Positions 24,487 through 37,430 of a stretch of 64,000 nt of DNA are shown here, piece by piece. Below the pieces are notes generated by a model. It saw nothing but the letters and a program-made list of their open reading frames with translations, was not told where the DNA came from and searched no databases. Source of the DNA: Thunnus maccoyii (taxonomy: Eukaryota; Chordata; Actinopteri; Scombriformes; Scombridae). The stretch is from the NCBI RefSeq assembly GCF_910596095.1, contig NC_056554.1, forward strand, positions 6,138,001 to 6,202,000, read 5' to 3'. Every line of letters starts with the position of its first letter. Position 1 is the first letter of the stretch. Position numbers and translations under genes: made by a program.

Positions 24487-24849
24487 GTATTCTGACTAGT
24501 ACTCTTAAAGAGGTAAAATTACTGCACATTAAAACGTGTTTTTTGAGCCGTAAACTAAATTATATGACTGTACTGTAATGAAACACATCAACGCTGGTGT
24601 TCATATTGACATTGACAACAAATATATACAAAATCGGCATTTCATAGCTTGCAAATGGCTCAACCTGCCATCTGCTGTTTAAAATCAGCCCTGAAAAGGC
24701 ATGGCCAATGCTGACATAGAGTATCATGAAATTTATATAAATGGTAGAATGATAACGACCACCTCACCCAGCCCCCTCGCTTATTTTCAAATATATGCTG
24801 ATCGAGACAGTTTTAGCTTCAGGAGCTAATGGCAGCTACAGCGCTGCTG

Positions 24850-25068
24850 TCTGTTCCTGTGGTTATCAGCTAGTAAAATCTTGTTGTAAAACGTTAAATT
24901 GCAGTGTAACCGGAGCTCAGCCAAAACTGCTTATCCTGTCTATGAGCTGAACCTGTCTGCTACACAGCAGAGCTGCGGTCAGGCAGGTTCAGTAATGGCT
25001 CAGGTTACACTGTGGTTTAATGTTTTAAAACAAGATTTTACCAGCTGATATCTGCAGAAACGGACAAC
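24850..25068. repeat. Large imperfect inverted repeat (foldback)
   Basis: The arm at about 24850-24922 (containing ttatcagctagtaaaatctt) pairs with the arm at about 24996-25068 (containing aagattttaccagctgat), leaving a loop of about 73 bases. Each arm also includes 'cagtgtaacc'/'ggttacactg'. The same structure recurs at about 52628-52850. It could be a foldback or MITE-type transposon core. Confidence 0.5.
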
Positions 25069-25852
25069 TGGAGAGTTAAAGAGCTGCAGGCCGAGATGAG
25101 AGGAGGATTTGTTTTGTTTTTGTGGCTGCCAGCTCTGACTTCTGACTCGTTTAAACGACGTTGCACTGTTTGTCTTCCTCTCATTATTATTATTATATGT
25201 CACTGAGCAACTCCTGCCCTCCTGCCTCACACAGCCACGCCCACTCCACGCCCCCCACCCCTCCTCCCCTTACACTCTTGCCAGCTCAATTTTCCCCAAA
25301 CAGTAACACTATAAATTAATAGAGCTTCAGGTCATTAGAAGAAACCTTCCTGTGCCACTTTATTTTGTTGTTCCAGAAAAAGTGACTTGTCTCATGGTCA
25401 ATGTCTTCCAAATTTAGATTATGTTTATTTGATTATTAATATAAAATGTACAAAAACACATACATGCTAAACCAATACAAACAAACCAATGTGGATAAAA
25501 CACAAAAGTCCAACACAATCTTTATCCTAAAAACCCACAAGTACCTTCTACAGTATAGATCAAATGATTTACTGGTTAAGACACAAAAATCTTTATATTC
25601 ATACAGTATGTACTAAAAATAACATGACATACACAGTGCATTTGCAAGAAACAAAGCTGTGCAGATATTCTACTAAAGACTACTAAGACAAAAAGTAGAG
25701 TATCCTAAAAATACTACAGCATAGCAAGAGAATTAAGAAACTATAAAACATATTTCTCTCAAACTTTCAACTAAATCCATGTTACACCTTCAAAGAGATT
25801 CTACAACATAATGTCTTATGCACAAAGTACAAATGAAACATGTCCAGTTCTA

Positions 25853-27368
25853 CTACTTTACGCTGTAGTACACACATTCACTCAAGGTTTGGTTCTTCTG
25901 TCTTCTTCGTCTGTTGGTCAGATTCACACTTGAAGCATCATAATACAGGTTGTCTGTGTCTTTGTAACCCTGGTAACAAAGTATATATCAGTATGATATT
26001 ATTCTAAAACAATGTTAAAAAAAATTTATTGTTGCGCTGAATGTTAAAAAAGGATATTAGCAAAGGATATTATTCACCTTTGCATTGACTGTCAGGGGAG
26101 CTGAAATTCTTGCTTGAGACTCTGGTTGTGAAAACAGAAAAAGTAATTTTATTCAAAGTCATGTTCAGTGAATACAAGCTGTCAGATATAAACAGTTACC
26201 TGCAGATTGGAAGCTGTTGATCATGTTCATCATGCACACTGAGAAAGCCAGTAAAACACTGAGGATGGTGGTGAACGCCAAAGCTCCACTCAAGAAATAC
26301 ACCAAGACAGGAGAGTCTACCTCATTAGCAGAAAGACATAAAGAGATATTACACAGCTCTCAGATTTATCTCTATTTTGATGTTAAGTTTGATTAGGGAG
26401 TAATCATGTATTGATCAGATGAAACAATGTCTGCTAAAAAGTTACTTACAGCCAACGTCCAGCTTGGTCCCGTTTCCAAACAGTATCTGTCCACATGAGG
26501 TGACAGCACAGTAGTAGGTCCCAGCATGAGAAAGATCCAGACTCTTCATTGGCAAGTTGTACACACAGGTGTGTGTTTGTGTGTTGTTATTCCTCTCACA
26601 CTGATCATTCCTGCCTCCACGTGTGTAAATGACTCCTGGTTGAGATTCGTGAGAGTTTTTGAACCAGTAAACACTGTGTTCTCCATCATCACAGGTCCCA
26701 GCGTGTACTGTACAGTTCAGAGTCACAGAGCCTCCTGGCTGGATGCTCTCAGATGCCGACGGATAGACCAAAGCTTGGATGTTCAAACCTGAACCCTTTA
26801 CACTGACAATAATGTTCTCTGAAAATTCTAACGTGTATAAATAGCTACTAACGCAGTAGTAAGTCGCTGAGTCTGAAATGTGCAAATCTGTGATCTTCAA
26901 GTAATTTTTACTGTTTTCAGTATCCAGTGTGAAGCGAGGATTGTTGTTGAATTCATTATAAAAAGTGCCATTTCTGTCAAACGTATAGAAAGTGGAGATG
27001 ATCCTTGGTCTCTGTCCCAGAGTTTGTTTATACCAGTAAAGCCTTGTCACAACATCACCTTCATAGGAACATCTCAAAGATATGCTGTCACCAACATTAG
27101 CTGATATAAAACTACTGTCTTGACGAACAGATGAGGAGAAATTCAGAGCAGTTGTCTGAGCTGTAGTAAAATGAGAAATAGAGGAAATTGTTTGCTAACT
27201 TAATGTGACAGAATTCAGCATAATCAGTACATTAAAAATATTAGAATCATTTGTATGAGGAGTGAGCATACACTCTTAAAGAAACAAGTTGGAATCACAA
27301 AAACACAACTCACCTGTTTTCCCCAAAAACAGACATGTGAGATAGAGAGCAAACACTGGAGATGTCAT
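25853..27368 (-). CDS. NITR-like receptor, locus 5 (V1 type with divergent tail)
   Basis: Exons: leader 27314-27368, V+I 26450-27160, transmembrane 26200-26316 (117 nt, one extra codon), linker 26078-26121, tail exon 25853-25969; total 347 residues. V and I domains are close to locus 1 (FYTFDRNGTFY; EFSENIIVSV), with ALVYPSASES and CAVTSCGQ as oddities. After the membrane segment the usual YKMKRNS is replaced by CMMNMINS, so the basic stop-transfer patch is gone. The linker reads ESQARISAPLTVNAK. The tail has NLYYDASSV where others have NLHYAALSV, so the first motif no longer fits the ITIM consensus (Ser at +3), and the distal motif is CVYYSV. Splice sites and frame are intact. The 3' flank is also diverged, so this looks like an older tail joined to a converted ectodomain. 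Confidence 0.8.
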
Positions 27369-28432
27369 CGTGTTCAACTTGTCGTGTGAAATGAAAAGAG
27401 CTATGATCTTTTCTTCACTCTTCAGAGACAAGACTGCATTTGATTGGCCAACCAGAAGTCATACTGCGTGTCCTATTGAGGAAACATGATCACATGTTCA
27501 CTTCAACCTATAATGTGAAGTTTGTCTCTCCACAACATTCACATGATGACAGAAATATATAAAAAACAGCTCACATCTTGGCATTCAATTTAAAATGACT
27601 AAAAATTAAATATCTAGTACAAACATGTAGCAGGTCATAGTGGACAAGCTTGAATATTTAACTACCTGTGAAGTACACTAGAGACACAGCATGATGCAGA
27701 TCAGTTGGTAGATGTAGTTGTAACTTAATGAGGAAGTAGATTTTTACAGAATATAACTGTTATAAAACCCACATACAAATAACTACATGCTTTCTTTTAA
27801 ATGATCTAACTGTGAATTGTCCTGAGTAAGCAGGACACTGTTTCTGGACAGAGAAGTTGCTGATTTTCTAATGTGTTTGTTTGATGCTTTGAGTGTAATA
27901 ATAAATTCCATTCACCTCCATTTTACTGGACTGGCAACAGAAGTCAAATAAAATCAGTTCAATCACCACTAAGCATAAAGTTAGACAGGCTTTTGCATTT
28001 GAAATTGCGGGTTTTTCATCTTACAAAGTCGATATAATCAGACAAGTTTTACCTGATAAGGATGCTGCACTTTTAAGTGTTGAAAGGAAAAGTCTAAACT
28101 AAACTAAAAGTTTATGTGAACCTGATGTATTTCCCATAAATGTGGCCATTCTGTCTCTATGTTTCAGGTAATGTTGCTCTCTCTGGCTCTGTTATAGAGA
28201 TTCTGGTGATTCACAAATCCGTGTCAGCTTACTGGTGAACTGAACCACCCAGCTTATTCATCCAATTTGTTTATATGTGTGAGGCTGACTTTCACTGCGG
28301 TTAGACTGTAAGGAAACTAAAAAAACTAAATGCAATGACAGATTATCTGGTGGACTATTATGAGGACAACCGTGAGTCATTTCACTTTGACTGGCCAACT
28401 GTATTTATTTGAGCCAGAGTACACAGGTGGTA

Positions 28433-28715
28433 AATGAGTGCACTTATAAAACGCTTTTCAAGTCTACTGAACACTCAGAGTGCTCTACAATACACACCAA
28501 CCTGCTCATCAGGAGTGATATAGTGCTTTTATATCTAAAGCTCTCTACAATGCTTCTAATGCTAACCCATTCACACACACACTCACACAACAATGGCAAC
28601 CATTGGGAGTAATTTGGGGTTCAGTATCTTGCCCAAGAACACTTTGACATGCGGACTGGAGGAGCCCACCAACCTTCTAATCAGTGGATGACTCACTCTA
28701 CGTCCTGCCGCCACA
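28433..28715 (-). repeat. tRNA-SINE-like repeat, reverse orientation
   Basis: Copy of the repeat at 1125-1418, with a small deletion near the box-B-like end ('gaggagcccaccaacc'). Confidence 0.5.
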
Positions 28716-29125
28716 GAGAGGAAATAAAACAATTGAAACAGGAAATATAAAGAATGGAAGCAGAAAGGTAACAGGACTGTCAGGAAAGACAACGTACAGT
28801 AACAGTTACCTCAGAGAAACTGCTGCTGTTCCTGAAGTCACTGTTCTCCTGAAGAGTGAAGAGGAAAACTTTTTCTGCAGAGTGGGACCTGTAGCTGTTA
28901 GACTCAGAAGATCTAGAAGTGTCCATGGATGAGAATAATCCCAGCTGTGTAACTACTACAAATGAATTTACAGCATTTATTAACATTTTCAAACAGACAC
29001 TGAACTATCCACAGCCTCAGACGTAAACAAACCAACATGCAAGTAGTCCCGGATGTAGTTCCCTATTCGTACTGGGAAGTTCCAATGTTTGAGTTGTCTC
29101 AGTATATTCGATGATGGACTTCTAA

Positions 29126-29340
29126 TGATGGATCGGTGGTTCGATTCCCGGCTCCTCCAGTCTGCATGTCAAAATGTCCTTGGGCAAGATTCCCCCTGCT
29201 GGACAGGTTTGGACCATGGTATGGTCCTGTACCCATTCAGCGTATGAATGTGTGTGTGAATGGGTGAATGTGACACGTAATGTAAAAGTGCTTTGAGTGG
29301 TCAGAAGACGCTTTACCAGTACAGTCCATTTACCATTGCA
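29126..29340 (+). repeat. SINE-like repeat, forward orientation, 5'-truncated
   Basis: It begins at the box-B-like GGATCGGTGGTTCGATTCCC and runs through 'ccttgggcaag', 'gtgtgaatgggtgaatgtga' and 'gtgctttgagtggtc' to 'cagtccatttaccattgca'. This is the same family as the reverse copies. The right junction (accattgca, then ctgggtgtactagtg) is shared with the copy at 47858-48022, so both descend from a single insertion; here the left part and some flank are deleted. Confidence 0.6.
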
Positions 29341-32150
29341 CTGGGTGTACTAGTGACCTAGTATGCATTATAGTGGCCTGAGAGGTCAATATAACCAGGA
29401 CACTCTAACCAGATGTGTGTGTATCAAGTGGTAGTAAATATATTTATGCTTCATTATCCTTTCAAAATGTTGGGCTGTAAATATAGCTGATATTTTATTG
29501 CATCTGTTTGTTTTTTTATTTATTTACAGTGATAATTGTGTTACATGTGTATGATTTTTGTAGTAAATAAAGAAAGGTATAAACTCATATGCGAAAATAA
29601 GAAATGACTTGGAGAAAATAAAGACATTTCAATCAAAATGCAAAACAATTATTAACAGGCACTAAAGTAGTCAAAGTATCTTATCAACCAAACTGCAGTA
29701 GAAAGGATCTCCAAAGTCTGCAAGTAGCAAAGTATCTACAGGCTAACAAGCTAACAGGCTAACAAACTGTGTCTGACTCTACAAGAACAGACATCGCATC
29801 AGCATGTACGGGATGTGTCAAAGGCAGCAAGTTTGTAAATTTATCAGTTGTATCAGTATTGGCAGTCGAGTTGAGTCTAGTATACAGGTTTTTAGTACTA
29901 ATAAAACAGTTACGGTAAGTAAGAGGGGAAAACGTTTCAATCTGTTACCAGTAACCTGCATTGTCTCACAACTAAACAGTTTTGCACAGTACTTGAGTGA
30001 GTTTTAGCACTACTTAATGTTGTAATGTTTCCGTTTTGCTACCAACAGGGTAATGAACCCAAAACTAAGTTTTTATAAGCTGCTGAACAAAAAAACTGAG
30101 CTTTAAAGAAGACAAAAGTGGATACTGTAGGATACAGACCCAACGTGAGCTGCACAGACAGCCTGTAGCTCAAAAACCTCATTAAAATTGACACATATAC
30201 CTGGACATGCTGCTAGTCAAAGAGAACACACATCAAAGTAAAAACAGAACAGCTGTTTAGTTGAAAGGTATGTTAGTAACAGCATATGCTGTAATATACC
30301 TTTTCCTCTCCGGTAGACATAGGGCGCTAAAATAATCATTTGACATGCTGAAATCTAATGTTTTTAGCTAGCTAGAGGCATTTTCTTAGCGTTTCAGCCC
30401 TTGGTTGCATATTATGGCGCCAACTGTTTTCCCCTCCGGTGGGTGGGGTTTTCAGAGTATGACGCGGTGCACTCTGTCTCTGTTCTCTCTGCAGTTAGCC
30501 ATAATGGCTACTACAGGCAGCTAGTTTCTTTCTTTACTTTCGTTCAGACTGAGAAACACACTTTTGAAGTGATTCATGTTTATTTGGAAAGCTGAAGGAG
30601 TCTCAGCAGTTTGTCCCAATGATAGACGTCTTTTTGAATTGCCTGAATCTCAATAACAGAGCTGGAGAGAGCAAAATTAGCATGACACACAGAACCACAG
30701 TAACCACATTTATGAGAAATACACCAGGTTGAAATGAACCGGAATTTTCTTCTAAGTGGATTTGGCTCAAGAGATATCCTTGTGAGAGTGGAAACACTCT
30801 TACATCCTGCTAAAAACCACAAATTATTTTTCTTTTCTACATGTGTTTATCATCAAAAAAGTGCCAAAAATGTATAACCACTGTATTTCATGAAAGCTTT
30901 TCCCCTCTTAAACCTGCTCTACATGGACTGCATAGTGAAAGCAGCACAAAGCAGCAGCTGCAGTCCTCCATCAGTATGTAACTGTATGTGTTCAGTCACA
31001 GTGCTGCTGTGCACTCAGATGCAGCTCAGTATATAGTCGATGCAGTAATGTGTGGTGGGTCGAAGTTACACTCATAAAGCACCAGTATATACCCCGATAT
31101 ATGTTGTGTTGTGTGAGTCTTCATATCCATGAATCTCTATATTGATGCTGGCGAGTGCAAAGTTAGCATGACTCATTGAGTCACAATGACCACATTTATG
31201 GAAAATTCATCAGGGAAATATACCATAAATTTTCTTTTCACTGGTCAGTCAGTCTCATATTTGTATTCAAATCTGCACACAACTGGCATAAAGTCTGTAT
31301 ACAAGCTTGTTTTGTAAAAACAATCAAACACTAAGTATTTTTCTGTACTTTCAGCAGTAACTATTGAAACAGTGGCTGGATGTTGGATGTGCAGTAGAAC
31401 ACAGTACACAGTGGGAAGACACAATGATAACCTGGCCGTGTAATAGCAACTGAGTTAGTAACAGATCTACTAGATCCAGTTTTCAAATGAAGTCACTGAG
31501 TGAAAGTGGGATCATCTTCCAGCCTGTTACATTGTTACATTTCCAGACTTCATATATTGTACCTGACTTGGACATATGTGGATTCAAGTACTGAAGGATG
31601 GTATAAAAACCTTCCTGTGCCATTTTACTTTTGTGCCAGAACACGAGAGTCACCCACTAACTAGAGTGAGTGATGTCAGTTACATGATTTCTCTGATTCA
31701 CATGATGCTACCAGGAACTGAACTCACACCCACACATATTATCTCAAGATCAAAGTGATCCATAATCAACTTATATTATTTATGTGATCACTAATGATAT
31801 AAAATGTATGTATAAAAACAAAGGCCATGAGTCATCAATTAATCTGTGCTTATACAATACATTTACTAGTTTTGGAATTTATTCAAATGTATTAAAAACT
31901 GTCTCAGTATTTCAAATACAGATTTTCATCTTACAATAAGAAATCCTGCTTAAAACCACAAAGACAAAAGCAACACCTTAGAGACGTTTGCTAAATGTGC
32001 ACATTAACTAACCTCATCTAAGATTAAAGAAGCTATAAAAAATATTTATCTCAAGGTCAACTTCTAAATCTACATGATAATATGAAAATGAAATAAAATA
32101 AAATTAAAAAAAAATATATTACTTTAAAACTGGAAATGTAACATGTAATT

Positions 32151-32264
32151 CTACTGCTTTACACTGGAGTACACACATTCATTCTTGGTGTTGTTCCTCG
32201 CTCTTCTTGGTCTGTTGGGCAGGTTCACACTTAAAGCAGCATAATGCAGGTTGTCTGCTTCTTA
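32151..32264 (-). pseudogene. Orphan NITR ITIM exon
   Basis: The minus strand encodes the tail exon from EADNLHYAALSVNL to ECVYSSVKQ and the usual stop at 32151-32153. At about 32264, a few codons from the exon start, the sequence breaks and continues as 3'-flank repeat. No linker, transmembrane or Ig exon follows, and the next full gene has its own tail exon at 33141. This is a leftover of a duplicated or deleted gene copy. Confidence 0.8.
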
Positions 32265-33140
32265 TAGTAAATGTTGAAACAGTGGCTGCATGTTGGATGT
32301 GCAGTAGAACACAGTACACAGTGGGAAGACACAGTTATAACCTGGTCGTGTAATAGCGACTGAGTTACTACAAATCTACTAGATCAAGTTTTCAAATGAA
32401 GTCACTGAGTGAAAGTGGGATCATCCTCCAGCCTGTTACATTGTTACATTTCCAGACTTCATATATTGTACCTGACTTGGACATATGTGGATTCAAGTAC
32501 TGAAGGTCAGTATAAAAACCTTCCTGTGCCATTTTACTTTTGTGCCAGAACATGAGAGTCACCCACTAACTAGAGTGAGTGATGTCAGTTACATGATTTC
32601 TCTGATTCACATGATGCCACCAGGCACGCTTGTATGATGAAGCTGCAGTTAATGCTACCAGGGACTGAACTCACACCCACACATATTATCTCAAGGTCAA
32701 AGTGATCCATAATCAACTTATATTATTTATTTGATCACTAATGATATAAAATGTATGTATAAAAACACTTATACAGTTAAAAACCATTAAATGTAAAACA
32801 ATCAAGTCCAAGATAAAGGCCATGAGTCATCCATTATTCTGTGCTTATACAATATATTTAGTAGTTTCATCAAAATGGAAATTATTCAATTGCATTAAAA
32901 ACTGTCTCAGTGTTTTAAATAGTTTTTCTTCTTACAATGAGAAATCCTGCTTAAAACCACAAAGATAAAAGCAACACCTTAGAGACGTTTGCTAAATGTG
33001 CAAATTAACTAACCTCATCTAAGATTAAAGAAGCTATAAAAAATATTTATCTCAAGATCAACTTCTAAATCTACATTATAGAACGAAATAAAATAAAATA
33101 AAATAAAAAATGTTACTTTAAAACTGGAAATGCAACATTT

Positions 33141-34693
33141 CTAATTCCACTGCTTTACACTGGAGTACACACATTCATTCTTGGTGTTGTTCCTCGCTCT
33201 TCTTGATCTGTTGGGCAGGTTCACACTTAAAGCAGCATAATGCAGGTTGTCTGCTTCTTTGTAACTCTGGTAACAAAATATGTACAAGTTGATAACAATA
33301 TGGATCCTGACAAACATCAACACAATGTCCAAACAACTCTCCAACAATAATGGTTGTGTTAAAAATGTGTTTAAATATTAATTCAACAGTAAAAATAAGT
33401 TTTACCTCGCCATTTGTTGTGGAGGAAGCTGAAAATGTTGCTTGAGACTCTGGTTGTGAAAACAGAAAAAGTAATTTTATTCAAAGTCATGTTCAGTGAA
33501 TACAAGCTGTCAGATATAAACAGTTACCTGTAGATTGGAGGCTGTTTCTCTTCATCTTGTACACTGAGAAAGCCAGTAAAACACTGAGGATGGTGGTGAA
33601 CGCCAAAGCTCCACTCAAGAAATACACCAAGACAGGAGAGTCTACCTCATTTGCAGAGACACATAAAGAGATATTACACAGTTCTCAGATTTACCTCCTT
33701 TTTGATGTTAAGTTTGATTAGGGAGTAATCATGTATTGATCAGATGAAACCATGTTTGCTAAAAAGTTACTTACGCTCAAAGTCCAGCTTGGTCCCGTTT
33801 CCAAACAGTATCTGTCCACATGAGGCGACAGCACAGTAGTAGGTCCCAGCATGAGAAAGATCCATACTCTTCATTGGCAAGTTGTAGACACAGGTGTGTG
33901 TTTGTGTGTTGCTGTTCCCCTCACACTGATCATTCCTGCCTCCATGTGTGTAAATGACTCCTGGTTGAGATTCTTCAGAGTTTTTGAACCAGTAAACACT
34001 GTGTTCTCCATCATCACAGGTCCCAGTGTGTACTGTACAGTTCAGAGTCACAGAGTCTCCTGGCTGGATGCTCTCAGATGCCGACTGATGGACCGAAGCT
34101 TGGATGTTCAAACCTGAACCCTTTACATTGAGAGTAGTGCCCTCCAAAAAATCTAACTTGTTTAAATAGCTACTAACGCAGTAGTAAGTAGCTGAGTCTG
34201 AAATGTTTAAATCTGTGATCTTCAAGTAATTTTTACTGTTTTCAGTGTCCAGTGTGAAGCGAGGATTGTTGTTGAATTCATTATAAAAAGTGCCATTACT
34301 TTTGTAGTCGTAGAGGATGGAGATGATCTTTGGTTTCTGTCCCAGAGTTTGTTTATACCAGTAAAGCTTTGCTGCAACATCACCTTCATAGGAACATTTC
34401 AAAGATATGCTGTCACCAACATTAGCTGATATAAAACTACTGTCTTGACGAACAGAAGAGGAGAATTTCAGAGCAGTTGTCTGAGCTGTAGTAAAATGAG
34501 AAATAGAGGAAATTTTTTGTTAACTTAATGTGATAGAATTCAGCATAATCAGTACATTAAAAATATTAGAATCATTTGTATGAGGAGTGAGCATACACTC
34601 TTAAAGAAACAAGTTGGAATCACAAAAACACAACTCACCTGTTTTCCCCAAAAACAGACATGTGAGATAGAGAGCAAACACTGGAGATGTCAT
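33141..34693 (-). CDS. NITR-like inhibitory receptor, locus 6 (V1 type, extended C-terminus)
   Basis: Exons: leader 34639-34693, V+I 33775-34485, transmembrane 33528-33641, linker 33406-33449, ITIM exon 33141-33266; 349 residues. As in locus 3 the stop is two codons later (VKQWN). CDR2-like ILYDYKSNGTFY and J-like DFLEGTTLNV. The I domain ends FGNGTKLDFE rather than LDVG, a change at the exon edge that also alters the residue spanning the junction. The I-domain loop has QCEGNSNTQT where most copies have QCERNNNTQT. Tail SYKEADNLHYAAL and CVYSSV are intact. Confidence 0.85.
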
Positions 34694-35748
34694 CGTGTTC
34701 AACTTGTCGTGTGAAATGAAAAGAGCTATGATCTTTTCTTCACTCTTCAGAGACAAGACTGCATTTGATTGGCCAACCAGAAGTCATACTGCGTGTCCTA
34801 TTAAAGAAACATGATCACATGTTCACCTCAACCTATAATATGAAGTTTGTCTCTCGACAACATTCACATGATGACAGAAATATATAAAGAACAGCTCACA
34901 TCTTGGCATTCAATTTAAAATGACTAAAAATTAAATATCTAGTATAATCATGTAGCAGGTCATAATGGACAGGCTTGAATATTTAACTACCTGTGAAGTA
35001 CACTAGAGACACAGCATGATGCAGATCAGTTGGTAGATGTAGTTATAACTTAATGAGGAAATAGATTTTTACAGAATATAACTGTTATAAAACCCACATA
35101 CAAATAACTACATGCTTTCTTTTAAATGACCTAACTGTGAATTGTCCTGAGTAAGCAGGACACTGTTTCTGGACAGAGAAGTTGCTGATTTTCTAATGTG
35201 TTTGTTTGATGCTTTGAGTGTAATAATAAATTCCATTCACCTCCATTTTACTGGACTGGCAACAGAAGTCAAATAAAATCAGTTCAATCACCACTAAGCA
35301 TAAAGTTAGACAGGCTTTTGCATTTGAAATTGCGGGCTTTTCATCTTACAGAGTCGATATAATCAGACAAGTTTGACCTGATAAGGATGCTGCACTTTTA
35401 AGTGTTTAAAGGAAAAGTCCGGTTTATTTGAACCTGATGTATTTCCCATAAATGTGGCCATTGTGTCTCTATGTTTCAGGTAATGTTCCTCTCTCTGGCT
35501 CTGTTATAGAGATTCTGGTGATTCACAAAAGTCCGTGGCAGCTCACTGGTGAACTGAACCACCCAGCTTATTCATCCAATTTGTGTATATGTATGAGGCT
35601 GACTTTCACTGCGGTTAGATTGTAAGGAAACTAAAAAAAACTAAATGCAATTATTGGATTATCTGGTGGACTGTTATGAGGGCAATTGTGAGTCATTTCA
35701 CTTTGACTGGCCAACTGTATTTATTTGAGCCAGAGTACACAGGTGGTA

Positions 35749-36044
35749 AATGAGTGCACTTATAAAACGCTTTTCAAGTCTACTGAACACTCAGAGTGCT
35801 CTACAATACACATCAACCTACTCATCAGGAGTGATATAGTGCTTTTATATCTAAAGCTCTCCACAATGCTTCTAATGCTAACCCATTCACACACACACAC
35901 TCACACAATGACGGCAACCATTGGGAGTAATTTGGGGTTCAGTATCTTGCCCAAGGACACTTTGACATGTGGACTGGAGGAGCCAGGCATTGACCCACCA
36001 ATCGTCTAATTAGTGGATGACTCACTGTACGTCCTGCCGCCACA
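35749..36044 (-). repeat. tRNA-SINE-like repeat, reverse orientation
   Basis: Copy of the repeat at 1125-1418; its CA stretch is two bases longer. Confidence 0.5.
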
Positions 36045-37430
36045 GAGAGGAAATAAAACAATTGAAACAGGAAATATAAAGAATGGAGGCAGAAAGGCAA
36101 CAGGACTGTCAGGAAAGACAACGTACAGTAACAGTTACCTCAGAGAAACTGCTGCTGTTCCTGAAGTCACTGTTCTCCTGAAGAGTGAAGAGGAAAACTT
36201 TTTCTGCAGAGTGGGACCTATAGCTGTCAGACTCAGAAGATCTAGAAGTGTCCATGGATGAGAGTAATCCCAGCTGTGTAACTACAACAAATGGATTTAC
36301 AGCATTTATTAACATTTTCAGACAGACATTGAACTATCCACAGCCTCCAACATAAACAAACCAACATGCAAGTGGTCCCGGATGTAGTTCCCTATTAGTA
36401 CTGGGAAGTTCCAGTGTTTGAGTTGTCTCAGTATACTCGATGATGGACTTCTAAATGTATCAAGTATTCCAAGTCTTCTAGTAGTGGTTGCACTAATGAC
36501 CTAGTGTGCATTATAGTGACCTCTCAGGCCATTAACCAGGACACATCGTCTCAAAATATTGGGCTGTAAACTAAATACAGCTGATATTTTATTGCATCAG
36601 TTTGTTTTATTTATTTATTTATTTACAGTGATAATTGTGCTACATGTGTATGATTATTGCAGTTAATACTGACATGTATAACAAAATAAGAAATGACCTG
36701 GAGAAAATAAAGACATTTCAGTCAAAATGCAAAACAATTACTAACAGGCACTAAAGTAGTCAAAGTATCTTATCAACCAAACTGCAGCAGAAAGGATCTC
36801 CAAAGTCTGCAAGTAGAAAAGTATCTACAGGCTAACAAGCTAACAGGCTAACAAACTGTGTCTGACTCTACATGAATGGACAGCGCATCAGCATGTACAG
36901 GATGTGTCGAAGGCAGCAAGTCTGAATGGTATCAGTTGTATCAGTATCAGCACTTGATTAGAGTCTAGTATACAGGTTTTTAGTACTAGTAATACAGCTA
37001 CGGTAAGTAGAAGGGGAAAACCTGTCAGTCTGTCACCAGTCGCCTGCACTGCCTCACAACTAAACAGTTTTACACAGTACTCAAATGAGTTTTAGCACTA
37101 TTTAACATTATAATATTTCCATTTTGATCACTGGCAGTTAGTTTGGTAACATAAGTAGAACAGGTTGGAGAAGGTGAGGGCTTTTGTTAGTGTTTACATG
37201 GCTACTAGTACTTCCTGGATACAGTATGTACCAGCAGGTCCGGTACGTGTTGAACCCGGAAAAGAATCGGCACTTAGGATTCATTTGTATATTTTTGACC
37301 AGCACTGTAGAGACAGAGCCGATTAAGTCCCGCCCACTCTGGAGGTGAAAACAAGTCATCGCTCTCCATTGACTTTGTGTTGCGTGGAGCTTCCTCCTTG
37401 TCACTTCTGTCTGTTAGCAAACAACAGGAA

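Larger units (their letters stand above)
23028..25852. other. Intergenic interval 5 (locus 4 to locus 5), V2-type upstream region
   Basis: V2 promoter flank with a CCAAT box at 23100-23105, about 75 bp from the ATG. A poly-T run at 23648-23666 precedes a MITE-like repeat (about 23670-24486). Next comes a segment of about 800 bp with a large imperfect inverted repeat (24850-25068). From about 25330 to 25852 the 3' flank of locus 5 is only distantly like the other 3' flanks. No gene is recognised. Confidence 0.55.
27369..33140. other. Intergenic interval 6 (locus 5 to locus 6), longest interval
   Basis: V1 promoter flank (CCAAT 27442-27447), SINE-like repeat 28433-28715 in reverse, conserved block about 28780-29015, then a second SINE copy in forward orientation at 29126-29340. 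The THAP exon is mostly deleted: only its end is seen near 30050-30120. The GC-rich right edge at 30427-30450 remains. A segment of about 0.9 kb of 3' flank is duplicated (31366 onward and 32276 onward), with an orphan ITIM exon at 32151-32264 between the copies. Short AAATA repeats lie at about 32088 and 33086. Confidence 0.55.

Noticed and set aside
29126-29340. Possible functional tRNA gene because of the box-B-like GGTTCGATTCCC
   Set aside because: No cloverleaf could be drawn and the surrounding sequence is that of a SINE-like repeat with copies in the window.
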